Part shown: piece after piece, positions 43,159 to 51,143 of the stretch | Layout of the letters: each line of letters begins with the position of its first letter | How positions within the stretch are numbered: the stretch's first letter is position 1 | Origin: Marinobacterium sp048264005 | GTDB lineage: Bacteria > Pseudomonadota > Gammaproteobacteria > Pseudomonadales > Balneatricaceae | Direction of reading: 5' to 3' | NCBI GenBank assembly: GCA_048264005.1 | Contig: JBLXDP010000004.1 | Coordinates: 186,001-250,000 of the forward strand | DNA length: 64,000 bases | The notes under the pieces: model-generated | What the model was told of the DNA's origin: nothing | The model's database searches: none | What the model saw: only the letters and a program-made list of their open reading frames with translations | Made by a program: the position numbers and the translations under genes

Positions 43159-44219
43159 TATGACCTCCCGAATGTCTGACCCGGACCCAGCGGTGCGTCG
43201 TCAGCAAAGATGGCGGCGCTGATGCGCGCCTTGTGGAAAGCACGGTCACCCCAGGAGGATTCCAGTGCCCAGGTGCGTTTCATGAACATCTGCAGGTCAA
43301 CTTCCCAGGTGTAACCCATAGCGCCGTGTACCTGAATGCCGTGACGAGCCGCCAAGTGCGCTGCTTCGGCACAGGCCAGATGCGCCTGAGAGATATGCAG
43401 CGCCGTATCGGCATCGCCGTGCTGAAGTGAATAGCCCGCGCGGTAGAGCACCGGCTTGGCAAATTCAATCTTGCTCGCCACGTCGGCCAGGTGATGTTTC
43501 ACCGCCTGGAAGCTGCCGATCGGCTTGCCGAACTGCTTGCGCTGGGCCACATAGTCCACCGACAAATCCAGCATGCGCTGAGCCAGACCCAGCAATTGAC
43601 CCGCCACCGACAGGGCGCCACGGTTCAGCGCCTCATCCCAGATCGGCGCGCCGGTTTCAGCGTCGGCGATACGGGTGGCACTGGTCGGCTCCCACATCAC
43701 GCGGCACAGGCGACGGGAAGAATCGATACTCGGGTTCTGCTCCACATCAATCAGCGAACGCGGCACCGCGTGGATCTCGCCTTCGTGGTTGAGCAGGGTG
43801 AAGTCGGCCAGGTGGGCGTCTGCCACCAGTGGGTTGACCGGATGGCCGACCGCGATGCGCACACTGCCCTCGGCGATCTGCTCCAGCCATCCATCCCGGT
43901 CGCTGACACTGTCCGGCAGCGCGGCGATCAGGGCCGTGGCCACATAGGCGGTATCGGCCAGTGAATCGGGAATGCCGTAGTAGCCCAGCTCCTGTGTCAT
44001 CAGCGACCAGGCCACGTCTCCCATGCCCAGGCCTCCGGCTCCTTCTGGTACAGACAGAGCCGTCAGGCCCTGCTCCGCCATCTTGTTGCGCAGATCAGGT
44101 GAACGACCTGCATCCGTTTCCCAGATTTCGCGCAGCGCTTCCGGGGCCGCCTCGGTCATCAGGAAGCGGCTGATCGCATCCTGAAAGGCGCGTTCGTCAT
44201 CGGTAAAAGTGAAGTCCAT
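43158..44219 (-). CDS. Acyl-CoA dehydrogenase subunit, IpdE2-like
   Basis: 353 residues, a short acyl-CoA dehydrogenase. Blocks seen are VPEGAGGLGMGDVAWSL, QFGKPIGSFQAVKHHLADV and HGAMGYTWEVDLQMFMKRT. The middle region is reduced, as in the non-catalytic or half-site partner of heteromeric steroid acyl-CoA dehydrogenases. It follows the larger dehydrogenase gene by 8 bp, matching the paired IpdE1-IpdE2 arrangement. The pair should form a heterotetramer that dehydrogenates a C/D-ring CoA ester and delivers electrons to ETF. Confidence 0.8.
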   Translation of the reverse strand: MDFTFTDDERAFQDAISRFLMTEAAPEALREIWETDAGRSPDLRNKMAEQGLTALSVPEGAGGLGMGDVAWSLMTQELGYYGIPDSLADTAYVATALIAALPDSVSDRDGWLEQIAEGSVRIAVGHPVNPLVADAHLADFTLLNHEGEIHAVPRSLIDVEQNPSIDSSRRLCRVMWEPTSATRIADAETGAPIWDEALNRGALSVAGQLLGLAQRMLDLSVDYVAQRKQFGKPIGSFQAVKHHLADVASKIEFAKPVLYRAGYSLQHGDADTALHISQAHLACAEAAHLAARHGIQVHGAMGYTWEVDLQMFMKRTWALESSWGDRAFHKARISAAIFADDAPLGPGQTFGRS

Positions 44220-44227
44220 GGCGCACC

Positions 44228-45394
44228 TCAGGCTTTTGGCAGACCGAGCATGCGCTCGGCGATAATATTGCGTTGAATCTCGTTGGCACCGGCGTAGATC
44301 GGACCGGCCTGGGCAAAGAGGAAGCCCTCCAGCCAGCCGTGGTCATCCTCGTTCTGCGGCGCGCTGCTCAGCAACTCACCGCTGGCACCCAGAATGCGCA
44401 TCGCCGTTTCATGGATCTTCAGATCCAGCTCGGACCAGATGATCTTGTTGATGCTGGACTCGGCACCAATCTTCTCGCCACGTGCCAGACGACCCACAGA
44501 CTGATAAGCCGACAGCGCATAAGACTCGGCACCAGCCCAGACCTCCATCACCGCATCACGGATGCTCGGATCACGGTCGGCGGCTGCCTGATTGGCCTTG
44601 TACAGTTCAATCAGCTTGCGCACCGGCTGCTGGAAGCGGGCCGGAGAGCGCAGCAACAGGCCACGTTCAAAACCGGCGGTGGCCATGGCCACATGCCAGC
44701 CACTGCCCTCTTCGCCGATGCGGTTTTCCACCGGCACACGCACGTTGTCGAAGAAGATTTCAGCGAAGGCATCCTTACCGTTCAGCGCCTTGATCGGGCG
44801 AATGGTCACGCCCTCGGCATCCAGCGGCACCATCAGGAACGACAGGCCGTGGTGACGCTTGGAATCCGCATCGGAGCGGAACAGACCAAAGGCCCAGTCG
44901 GCATAGATGGCGCGGGTCGACCAGGTTTTTTGGCCATTGATCACATAATGATCACCGTCGCGAATCGCCTTGGAGGAGATCGCCGCCATATCGGAACCGG
45001 CATTGGGTTCGGACCAGGCCTGAGCCCACATGTCATCGCTGGCGGCCATACGCGGCAGGAAGCGCTTCTTCTGCTCTTCGGTGCCGAACTCCATCAGTGT
45101 CGGGCCCAGCAACAGCTGGCCGTTCTGATTGACACGCATGGGCGCTTCGGCGGCGTAGTATTCCTCTTCGAAGATCAGCCACTCGGTCAGGTCGCAGCCG
45201 CGACCGCCCAGCGCTTCCGGCCACATCACCATCGACAGGCGTGCCTTGAACAACGTGCGCTCCCACTCACGGTGCTGCTCGAACCCTTCGCGGGTGTCAT
45301 AACTGGCCAGCTTCTCGGCTGGCAGATTGTCCTTGAGCCAGCCTCTGACCTCCTCGCGGAAGGCCTGCTGGCGGGGGGTATAATTCAGATCCAT
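44228..45394 (-). CDS. Acyl-CoA dehydrogenase subunit, IpdE1-like
   Basis: 388 residues with the complete acyl-CoA dehydrogenase fold: WSEPNAGSDMAAISSKA, GQKTWSTRAIYADWAFGLFR shared across the usual FAD/substrate block, and the C-terminus IYAGANEIQRNIIAERMLG. In straight-chain enzymes the corresponding site reads YEGT with the catalytic Glu; here it is Ala, so the base must lie elsewhere or in the partner subunit, as expected for steroid-type heteromeric dehydrogenases. It is coupled with the IpdE2-like gene downstream. Confidence 0.82.
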   Translation of the reverse strand: MDLNYTPRQQAFREEVRGWLKDNLPAEKLASYDTREGFEQHREWERTLFKARLSMVMWPEALGGRGCDLTEWLIFEEEYYAAEAPMRVNQNGQLLLGPTLMEFGTEEQKKRFLPRMAASDDMWAQAWSEPNAGSDMAAISSKAIRDGDHYVINGQKTWSTRAIYADWAFGLFRSDADSKRHHGLSFLMVPLDAEGVTIRPIKALNGKDAFAEIFFDNVRVPVENRIGEEGSGWHVAMATAGFERGLLLRSPARFQQPVRKLIELYKANQAAADRDPSIRDAVMEVWAGAESYALSAYQSVGRLARGEKIGAESSINKIIWSELDLKIHETAMRILGASGELLSSAPQNEDDHGWLEGFLFAQAGPIYAGANEIQRNIIAERMLGLPKA

Positions 45395-45402
45395 GGCGAA
45401 CC

Positions 45403-46155
45403 TCAGAAACTGGCGTCACGTTTTTCGACAAAGGCCCGACGGGTCTCTGCCGAGTCAGGGCTGGTGTAGGCCTGCAGGGTGAAGCCCTGCTCCCAGCGAT
45501 ACTTGTCTTCCAGGTTGCCGTCCTCGATACCGTTCAGCGCCTCTTTGGCGATGCGGATCATGGCCGGGCTCTTGGCCGCGATTTTGGCAGCCGTGGCCAG
45601 TGCGGTTTCGCGCAGCTGTTCCTTGGGCACAATCGCTTCGATGAAGTTGTAGCGGTCGGCTTCCCTGGCGGTCACGGTTTCACCGGTAAAGAACATCTGG
45701 CGCACCTTCTGAACCGGGAACAGACGCTGCAGATGAGCACCACCGCCCATGGCACCACGGTCCACTTCCGGCAGTGCAAAGGTGGCGCACTCGGAGGCAA
45801 AGACGATGTCCGCCGCGCCGGTAATACCGATGCCGCCACCCAGTACAAAGCCGTGTACGGCCACGATCACCGGCACTTCACAGCGATGCACCGCCTTGAA
45901 GGTGGCGTAGTTGCCGCCGTTCACCGCAACAATGCGCTCGGGATGCTGATCCAGTTCCTTGATATCGACACCGGCACAGAAGCCCCGGCCTTCGGCACGA
46001 ATCAGCACCACACGCACCTCGGGATTGCGGCCCAGCGCGTCGATGCCCTCAGCCAGTTCGAACCACTCACGGCTGTCCAGCGCATTCACCGGCGCCTTGG
46101 CAATGACCAGCTCGGCAACACCGTTTTCAATTTGGGTTGTAAACGCAGTACTCAT
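45403..46155 (-). CDS. EchA20-like crotonase, ring hydrolase
   Basis: 250 residues from ATG 46155 (MSTAFTTQ), one base after the ipdC stop. Crotonase motifs are VLIRAEGRGFCAGVDIKEL and VHGFVLGGGIGITG. The order and wording of PVNALDSREWFELAE, FALPEVDRGAMGGGAHLQ and AAKSPAMIRIAKEALNGI follow mycobacterial EchA20, which opens the last-but-one steroid ring (HIEC-CoA) by retro-Claisen hydrolysis. The rest of the ipd set around it supports this. It acts in the cytosol on a CoA ester. Confidence 0.84.
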   Translation of the reverse strand: MSTAFTTQIENGVAELVIAKAPVNALDSREWFELAEGIDALGRNPEVRVVLIRAEGRGFCAGVDIKELDQHPERIVAVNGGNYATFKAVHRCEVPVIVAVHGFVLGGGIGITGAADIVFASECATFALPEVDRGAMGGGAHLQRLFPVQKVRQMFFTGETVTAREADRYNFIEAIVPKEQLRETALATAAKIAAKSPAMIRIAKEALNGIEDGNLEDKYRWEQGFTLQAYTSPDSAETRRAFVEKRDASF

Positions 46156-46156
46156 A

Positions 46157-47251
46157 TCAGGAAGCCTCTTCCAGAGCCTGACCGTTGGCGCGGGCAACCA
46201 GCGCGTCCAGACAGGTTTCAGCATCACCGGCGATCTGCGCGATCAACTCCGGTGCGCTTATCAATTCATTGATGGCGGCGGCCACCTGGCCGCTGGGCAG
46301 AATGCCCTCGTCAGGGAAGCCCTGAACCATGGAACGCTGCAGCAGGACCGGCTGGTTGGCGGACATCACCACCTGCGACATCTGCGCCGGATCCTCTTTC
46401 ACAGCCTTGAAGAACGTTGAAATCATGTGACCGAAGGTCATGCCGGTTTCGCGCTTCCACTGACGTGCGCTGCTCAGCGCAATCCACAGCTTGCGGATCG
46501 GGCTGGCCCCTTCCAGCTTGTGGATAAAGGCGTTTTCCACCATGCGATGACGCATGCCGTCCACCGCCAGGGTGACGCGAATCTTCTGGGGGTCCTGCAC
46601 CGCCAGGTAGCGCGCCAGCGTCTGCTGCGGCGTCGGCGAATCGGACGTCATCATGAAGCGGGTACCCATGGCGATACCGGCGGCACCGGCGGCCAGCGCC
46701 GAAGCCAGACCACGGCCAGTGGAATAGCCACCCGCCGCGATCACCGGCACATCCACCGCATCCAGTACCTGCGGCAACAGGATGGTGGTGGGCACACCGC
46801 CGGTATGGCCGCCGCCTTCGCTGCCCTGGATGGTGATCATGTCCGCACCCAGCTCCACCGCCTTGATGGCGTGCTTCACCGCGCCGACGGTGGGAATGCA
46901 GAGCACGCCGGCCGCTTTCAGGCGGGCGATGGTCTGCTTGTCCGGACCACGGCCATAGCTGACCGCTTTCAGGCGGTACTGGATCGCCAGTTCCACGCAC
47001 TGCATGGCGTTTTCCTGGAACATGTGGAAGTTGAGGCCGAAGTTGCTGCCGCCGGTGGCGTCGATCACCTTCTTGATCTCGCCTTCCAGCTGCGACGGCT
47101 CAATGGTGGCACCCGCCAGAAAGCCGAAGCCGCCGCCTTTGGTCGTGGCGATCACCAGGTTGGCGTCCGACACCCAGCCCATGGCGGTCTGGATGATCGG
47201 ATACTGGCAGCCCAAACGGCGGGTCAGCTCGGTCTGCAGCAGCGGGCTCAT
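46157..47251 (-). CDS. ipdC: IpdC-like flavin reductase (nitronate monooxygenase fold)
   Basis: 364 residues, an FMN TIM barrel of the nitronate monooxygenase/2-nitropropane dioxygenase superfamily: PIIQTAMGWVSDANLVIAT, IQGSEGGGHTGG, VIAAGGYSTGRGLASAL and GAAGIAMGTRFMMT. Location between ipdA-ipdB-hydratase and echA20-like genes identifies it as IpdC, required for the C-ring stage of steroid breakdown, rather than a detoxifying nitronate oxidase. The start overlaps the preceding stop by 4 bp (ATGA). Confidence 0.84.
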   Translation of the reverse strand: MSPLLQTELTRRLGCQYPIIQTAMGWVSDANLVIATTKGGGFGFLAGATIEPSQLEGEIKKVIDATGGSNFGLNFHMFQENAMQCVELAIQYRLKAVSYGRGPDKQTIARLKAAGVLCIPTVGAVKHAIKAVELGADMITIQGSEGGGHTGGVPTTILLPQVLDAVDVPVIAAGGYSTGRGLASALAAGAAGIAMGTRFMMTSDSPTPQQTLARYLAVQDPQKIRVTLAVDGMRHRMVENAFIHKLEGASPIRKLWIALSSARQWKRETGMTFGHMISTFFKAVKEDPAQMSQVVMSANQPVLLQRSMVQGFPDEGILPSGQVAAAINELISAPELIAQIAGDAETCLDALVARANGQALEEAS

Positions 47252-48192
47252 GCTTTCTCTCCGCTGCTCTGCCCAACATTAGAGGCAGCCGCTTCTGCCT
47301 TGTTGGCTTTCACCATGCCCTTGGCATCAAAGCCGCCGAGCAGGTCGCCGGAGATCTGTTCGTTATGCACATGAGCGAAATGGTGCCAGGCAAAGGCCGC
47401 TTCCATTCCGCTGCGCTTACCGGCCAGATCTTCTACGTGGTTGATCACCTGCTTGGTCAGCGCCAGCCCCATACGCGGCTGGCGAGCAATCTTGCCAGCG
47501 ATGTCATAAGTGGCATCGGCCAGTTCGTCGCGGCTGAATACGCGGTTCACCATGCCCATTTCGCGGGCACGTTCGGCGCTCATGCGATCGCCCAGGAACA
47601 GGAACTCCTTGGCAATACGCGGGTTAAGCTCGTAGGGGTGCGCGAAGTACTCCACGCCGGGAATGCCCATGCGCACCACCGGGTCCTGGAAAAAGGCATC
47701 ATCGCTGGCGATGATCAGGTCACACACCCAGGCCAGCATCAGGCCACCGGCGACACAAGCGCCCTGCACCATGGCGATGGTCGGCTTGGGCAGGTCGCGC
47801 CAGCGGCGGCACATGCCCAGATAGACTTCCTGCTCACGGGCATAGAGGTACTCGCCGCCCGGCTTGTTGGTGTGGTCCCACCAGAGGGTGTTGCGCTCAA
47901 ATTCCTTGTTGATATCGCGACCGGGTGTGCCGATGTCATGACCGGCGGAGAAATGCTTGCCCTCGCCGCGCAGCACGATCACCTTAACGCTGTCGTCATC
48001 CACCGCCTGGCGGAAGGCTGCGTCCAGCGCGTAAGTCATCTGCGAGTTCTGCGCATTGTTGAAACCGGGACGGTTCATGGTGACGGTGGCAATACCGTTT
48101 TCCACGCTGTACAGCACCGGCTGCTCGGTCTCGTAGACGGCCTTGTCTTCGCGCTGCACGAATTCCTGAGGATTGTTAGCTGCTGCTGTCAT
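47248..48192 (-). CDS. Enoyl-CoA hydratase/isomerase (crotonase)
   Basis: 314 residues, longer than a typical crotonase because of N- and C-terminal extensions and an insertion (DIGTPGRDINKEFERNTLWW). Oxyanion-hole segments are GKHFSAGHDIG and GACVAGGLMLA. It lies between ipdB and ipdC and overlaps ipdC by 4 bp, so it belongs to the pathway; a hydratase in this position appears in proteobacterial versions of the cluster but not, as I recall, in the mycobacterial one. The precise step is unknown. Confidence 0.82.
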   Translation of the reverse strand: MTAAANNPQEFVQREDKAVYETEQPVLYSVENGIATVTMNRPGFNNAQNSQMTYALDAAFRQAVDDDSVKVIVLRGEGKHFSAGHDIGTPGRDINKEFERNTLWWDHTNKPGGEYLYAREQEVYLGMCRRWRDLPKPTIAMVQGACVAGGLMLAWVCDLIIASDDAFFQDPVVRMGIPGVEYFAHPYELNPRIAKEFLFLGDRMSAERAREMGMVNRVFSRDELADATYDIAGKIARQPRMGLALTKQVINHVEDLAGKRSGMEAAFAWHHFAHVHNEQISGDLLGGFDAKGMVKANKAEAAASNVGQSSGEKA

Positions 48193-48205
48193 GACAGGCT
48201 CCTGT

Positions 48206-49015
48206 TTACTGGTCGTTGGACGCGCTGCGGATACCCGGCGGGTTATCCTTGAGCTGACGGGAACGAAGGTTGTGCGGGTCCAGCTGGGCGATAATTGCCA
48301 GCTGTTCGGCGGTCGGATGCGCGGTTTCGCCCATGTCCGGTGCCTTCAGCAGTTCAAAGCCGGTGTTTGCCTGCACCTCTTCAAAGGTCACGCCCGGATG
48401 CAGTGAACGCACACGAATGGCGTGGTCCGGGCCGCCAAAATCCATCACACAGAAATTGGTGACGATATGGCGGATCTCCATCAGGTCCTGGCGCATGTTC
48501 TTGCTCCAGCGCGCCGGGTTGTAGCCAACGCCGGAGACCATATCCACCTCACCCGCCACGAAGGCGCGGGTGTTGTGGTTGGGCACGAACAGGGAGTTGA
48601 TATGGTTGATGCTGTTACCCGGCAGACCGCGCACCCCCAGCATCGCCACCTTGGGTTTGTCGTAATCACCCACTACAGACAGGTTGGTCTGGCCGAAACG
48701 GTCGATCTGGGTTGGGCCGATCATGGCGTGACGCTTGCCACCCCAAACGCATTCGAACACGCGCTCGAACGACATATAACCGGAGTACTTGGGCACATAG
48801 TCGCCGCGCGGGCCGACCGGGATCGGCTCTTCCACCAGCAGGGATTCACTGTCGGTCATCATCAGCTCAGGGGCGTGGGTCATCTTGGCCAGGCTGGCCC
48901 CCAGACGCGGGATGATGCCCAGACCCGAGGCCAGGATTTCGCCATCGCCACGGAAGGCGTCGGAAGCGGCCACAATCATCAGTTCGGCCAGCGTAAATTC
49001 ACAGTTGGTCGTCAT
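48206..49015 (-). CDS. ipdB: IpdB, beta subunit of the COCHEA-CoA ring-opening hydrolase
   Basis: 269 residues of the class I CoA-transferase beta family: ELMIVAASDAFRGDGEILA, MIGPTQIDRFGQTNLSVVGD, RGLPGNSINHINSLFVPNH and RSLHPGVTFEEVQANTGFEL. With IpdA it forms a hydrolase, not a CoA transferase, that opens the last steroid ring in actinobacteria and proteobacteria. It lies 14 bp after ipdA. The operon partners make this assignment much more likely than a true transferase. Confidence 0.87.
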   Translation of the reverse strand: MTTNCEFTLAELMIVAASDAFRGDGEILASGLGIIPRLGASLAKMTHAPELMMTDSESLLVEEPIPVGPRGDYVPKYSGYMSFERVFECVWGGKRHAMIGPTQIDRFGQTNLSVVGDYDKPKVAMLGVRGLPGNSINHINSLFVPNHNTRAFVAGEVDMVSGVGYNPARWSKNMRQDLMEIRHIVTNFCVMDFGGPDHAIRVRSLHPGVTFEEVQANTGFELLKAPDMGETAHPTAEQLAIIAQLDPHNLRSRQLKDNPPGIRSASNDQ

Positions 49016-49029
49016 TGTTGTGACTCTCC

Positions 49030-49902
49030 TCAGAATGTCGGCAAGGGCAGCTTGCCCATGGCTTCGGCGCCACCGTTGGCAGCCTGGTAGGCGTCTTCAC
49101 CACCGTTGACGAACTCGTCCAGATAGATGGTCCAGCCATCTTCCTGAGTGGCACTGGCGGCGTAGCGCTTCATATGCGCCAGATCCCAGCCGTAATCGGG
49201 TGCGCACATGGTGGGATGAGCGCCCTTGGGTGCGTGCACCACGCCCTGTACCAGGTAACGTTCGAAGGTGTTAAAGCGTGCGCTGGCCGCATCCAGCTCC
49301 AGCTTGTCGACCAGCTCCTCCGTGGAGACGATGCAACGCTCGGCCGCGCGGGCCACCAGATGATCGAAATAAGGATCGCTGCCGGTGATCAGGGTGTTAC
49401 CCAGCTTGTCCGCCTTGTTGACGTGCACAAAGGCCATATCCAGATTCAGCGCCGGCATCGCCAGCAGCTCTTCGCCATCGTCGTAAGGCGACTGAATGGT
49501 GCGCAGGTCGTTGTGTTTGGTGACATCCGTTGCCAAACCACAGCGGGTCGGCAGGAACGGCAGACGCATGCCGGCAGCACGCAGGCCCCACTGGAACATG
49601 CCTTCGTCCAGCTCCATCACCTCGATTTCACCGGCCTGACGCACCTTGCGGAACCAGGGCTCCAGCGGAATGGCATCCATGGTGGCAAAACCGAATACCA
49701 GCTTCTTCACCTTGCCGGCGGCGCACAGCATGCCCACTTCAGGGCCGCCGTAGGACACAACCGTCAGGTCTTTCACATCCGAGCGCAGGATCTCGCGTAC
49801 CACCGCCATGGGTTTACGACGCGGCCCCCAGCCACCAAAGCCGATGGTCATGCCATCACGCAGTTGGGCTACCGCTTCTGCGGCCGTTATCTGCTTGTTC
49901 AT
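49030..49902 (-). CDS. ipdA: IpdA, alpha subunit of the COCHEA-CoA ring-opening hydrolase
   Basis: 290 residues from ATG 49902, with AAGGAG 6 bp upstream. Class I CoA-transferase alpha fold: DGMTIGFGGWGPRRKPMAVV, VSYGGPEVGMLCAAGKVKK, and VMELDEGMFQWGL, which carries the acidic residues (Glu97/Glu100) in the region of the catalytic Glu of mycobacterial IpdA. It forms the ring-opening hydrolase with IpdB. First of the ipd genes after the extradiol dioxygenase. Confidence 0.87.
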   Translation of the reverse strand: MNKQITAAEAVAQLRDGMTIGFGGWGPRRKPMAVVREILRSDVKDLTVVSYGGPEVGMLCAAGKVKKLVFGFATMDAIPLEPWFRKVRQAGEIEVMELDEGMFQWGLRAAGMRLPFLPTRCGLATDVTKHNDLRTIQSPYDDGEELLAMPALNLDMAFVHVNKADKLGNTLITGSDPYFDHLVARAAERCIVSTEELVDKLELDAASARFNTFERYLVQGVVHAPKGAHPTMCAPDYGWDLAHMKRYAASATQEDGWTIYLDEFVNGGEDAYQAANGGAEAMGKLPLPTF

Positions 49903-49930
49903 TGAATACTCCTTAATTGCAACCGACCGC

Positions 49931-50821
49931 TTATTTGAAACCGACCGAGAAGTCGTGACCCCAGACACTCACGCGGGTGAACTCGAACGCGCTGTGCTCA
50001 TCCCAATCCACCTGCAAACCGCCGTAGCCGTACTCCATGTCGAAGCCGGACGGGGTTTTCATATAGAAGGAAGTCATCTGGTCGTTGAGGTGCTCACCCA
50101 GGGTGGCGGACAGCTTCACGCCATGGGCTTCACGACGGTCATGGGCGCGGCCCACTTCGGTCATGGAATCCACTTCCACCATCGCGTGGACACAACCGGA
50201 CGGCACCGGGAACTCGGCAATCGCCAGGCTGTGATGACGCGGGTTATTGCAGTGCATGAAGTGGATGCGCAGCGGATCGGCATCCGGCGCGGGTTTGTGA
50301 TTCATGGTGTCGGAGAGACCGAAGCCCAGCACATCCTTCAGGAAAGCACGGGTTTCGTCGAAGTTGGGAGCCGGCAGCACAACATGGCCCAGGCCCATAT
50401 TGCCGGTGACAAAACGCGGCACGCCCTGCGGCGATACAAACGGCTGGAAATCGGAACGATGGCCCCAGTACAATTCATGACGGTTACCCGCCGGGTCGCG
50501 CAGGATCGCCAGCGCCTGAACGCCGCGCTGATTGCACAGAGACGCATCACCCGCTTCCCAGGCGATACCACGCTGATCCAGCTCGGCAGTCGCAGCGGCA
50601 AAAGCCTCTTCAGATGCCAGCTCCCAACCGGAAGCGAGATAGCGATTTTCGCTGCCTTCCAGAATCAGCATGCGGAAAGGACGCGCGTCCATCTTGACGT
50701 ACAGCCCGCCCTCCGGCGCCTCTGTGGTCATCATGCCGAGCACATTCTCGGCATAGTCCTGCCACTCCTTCAGGCTTTCGGCCTGAGCCACAAAGTAGCC
50801 CAACTCGCGAATATCGATCAT
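49931..50821 (-). CDS. HsaC/TesB-type extradiol dioxygenase
   Basis: 296 residues from ATG 50821, preceded by GGAGG; the longer frame to 50881 has no ribosome site. Two-domain vicinal-oxygen-chelate extradiol dioxygenase. The Fe(II) ligands fall at His146 (GLGHVVL), His212 (CVHAMVEV) and Glu263 (FDMEYGYGG); acid/base His196 (NNPRHHSLAI), His244 and Tyr253 are present. The whole sequence follows HsaC, which meta-cleaves the catecholic A ring of 3,4-DHSA in steroid catabolism. It is the first gene of the cluster. HsaA, HsaB and HsaD partners are not in this window. Confidence 0.88.
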   Translation of the reverse strand: MIDIRELGYFVAQAESLKEWQDYAENVLGMMTTEAPEGGLYVKMDARPFRMLILEGSENRYLASGWELASEEAFAAATAELDQRGIAWEAGDASLCNQRGVQALAILRDPAGNRHELYWGHRSDFQPFVSPQGVPRFVTGNMGLGHVVLPAPNFDETRAFLKDVLGFGLSDTMNHKPAPDADPLRIHFMHCNNPRHHSLAIAEFPVPSGCVHAMVEVDSMTEVGRAHDRREAHGVKLSATLGEHLNDQMTSFYMKTPSGFDMEYGYGGLQVDWDEHSAFEFTRVSVWGHDFSVGFK

Positions 50822-50918
50822 CACATCCCTCCGGGGTCTTGTTCTTTTGCCCATTATCAGGAGGGTGATACAGCGCCTCATCGTCCATTGAGACTAAACA
50901 GAATTAGGGAAAATGAAT

Positions 50919-50951
50919 GGGGAGGGGTTGGGGGGTGTTGGGGTGTTGGGG
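50919..50951 (+). other. G-quadruplex-forming tract
   Basis: Five runs of at least four G (50919-50922, 50924-50927, 50930-50935, 50940-50943, 50948-50951) separated by 1-4 bases on the + strand. It lies about 100 bp upstream of the dioxygenase start on the non-coding side. Canonical G-quadruplex pattern. Confidence 0.7.
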
Positions 50952-50996
50952 TGTGTATGTTACGTGTAGTTGGAGTGACTTTGATAGGGAGTGCTG

Positions 50997-51023
50997 AAGG
51001 CTGCTTTCGTTAAAAGCAGCCTT
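50997..51023. terminator. Hairpin downstream of the retron RT gene
   Basis: Perfect 11-bp stem AAGGCTGCTTT/AAAGCAGCCTT with loop CGTTA, 120 bp after the RT stop. No U-tract on either strand, so it is either an atypical terminator or another structured element. Confidence 0.45.
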
Positions 51024-51143
51024 TAATAAAAAGAGATATTAGAGTGTGGATTTTTTACCAAAGCCAAACTTTAGACTAGGCTGTGCCACAAATAAATCAG
51101 AGCCTTACTTCAGACATCATTAGGATAAAAATACAGTTGAAAA

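Larger units (their letters stand above)
50822..51143. other. Intergenic region between the steroid cluster and the retron
   Basis: 322 bp, no gene. It should hold the promoter of the leftward steroid operon. It contains a G-run tract (50919-50951) and a strong hairpin (50997-51023). Confidence 0.5.

Noticed and set aside
44273..45469. 398-codon open frame on the + strand across the acyl-CoA dehydrogenase gene
   Set aside because: Antisense shadow in GC-rich DNA; the minus-strand product is an unmistakable acyl-CoA dehydrogenase.
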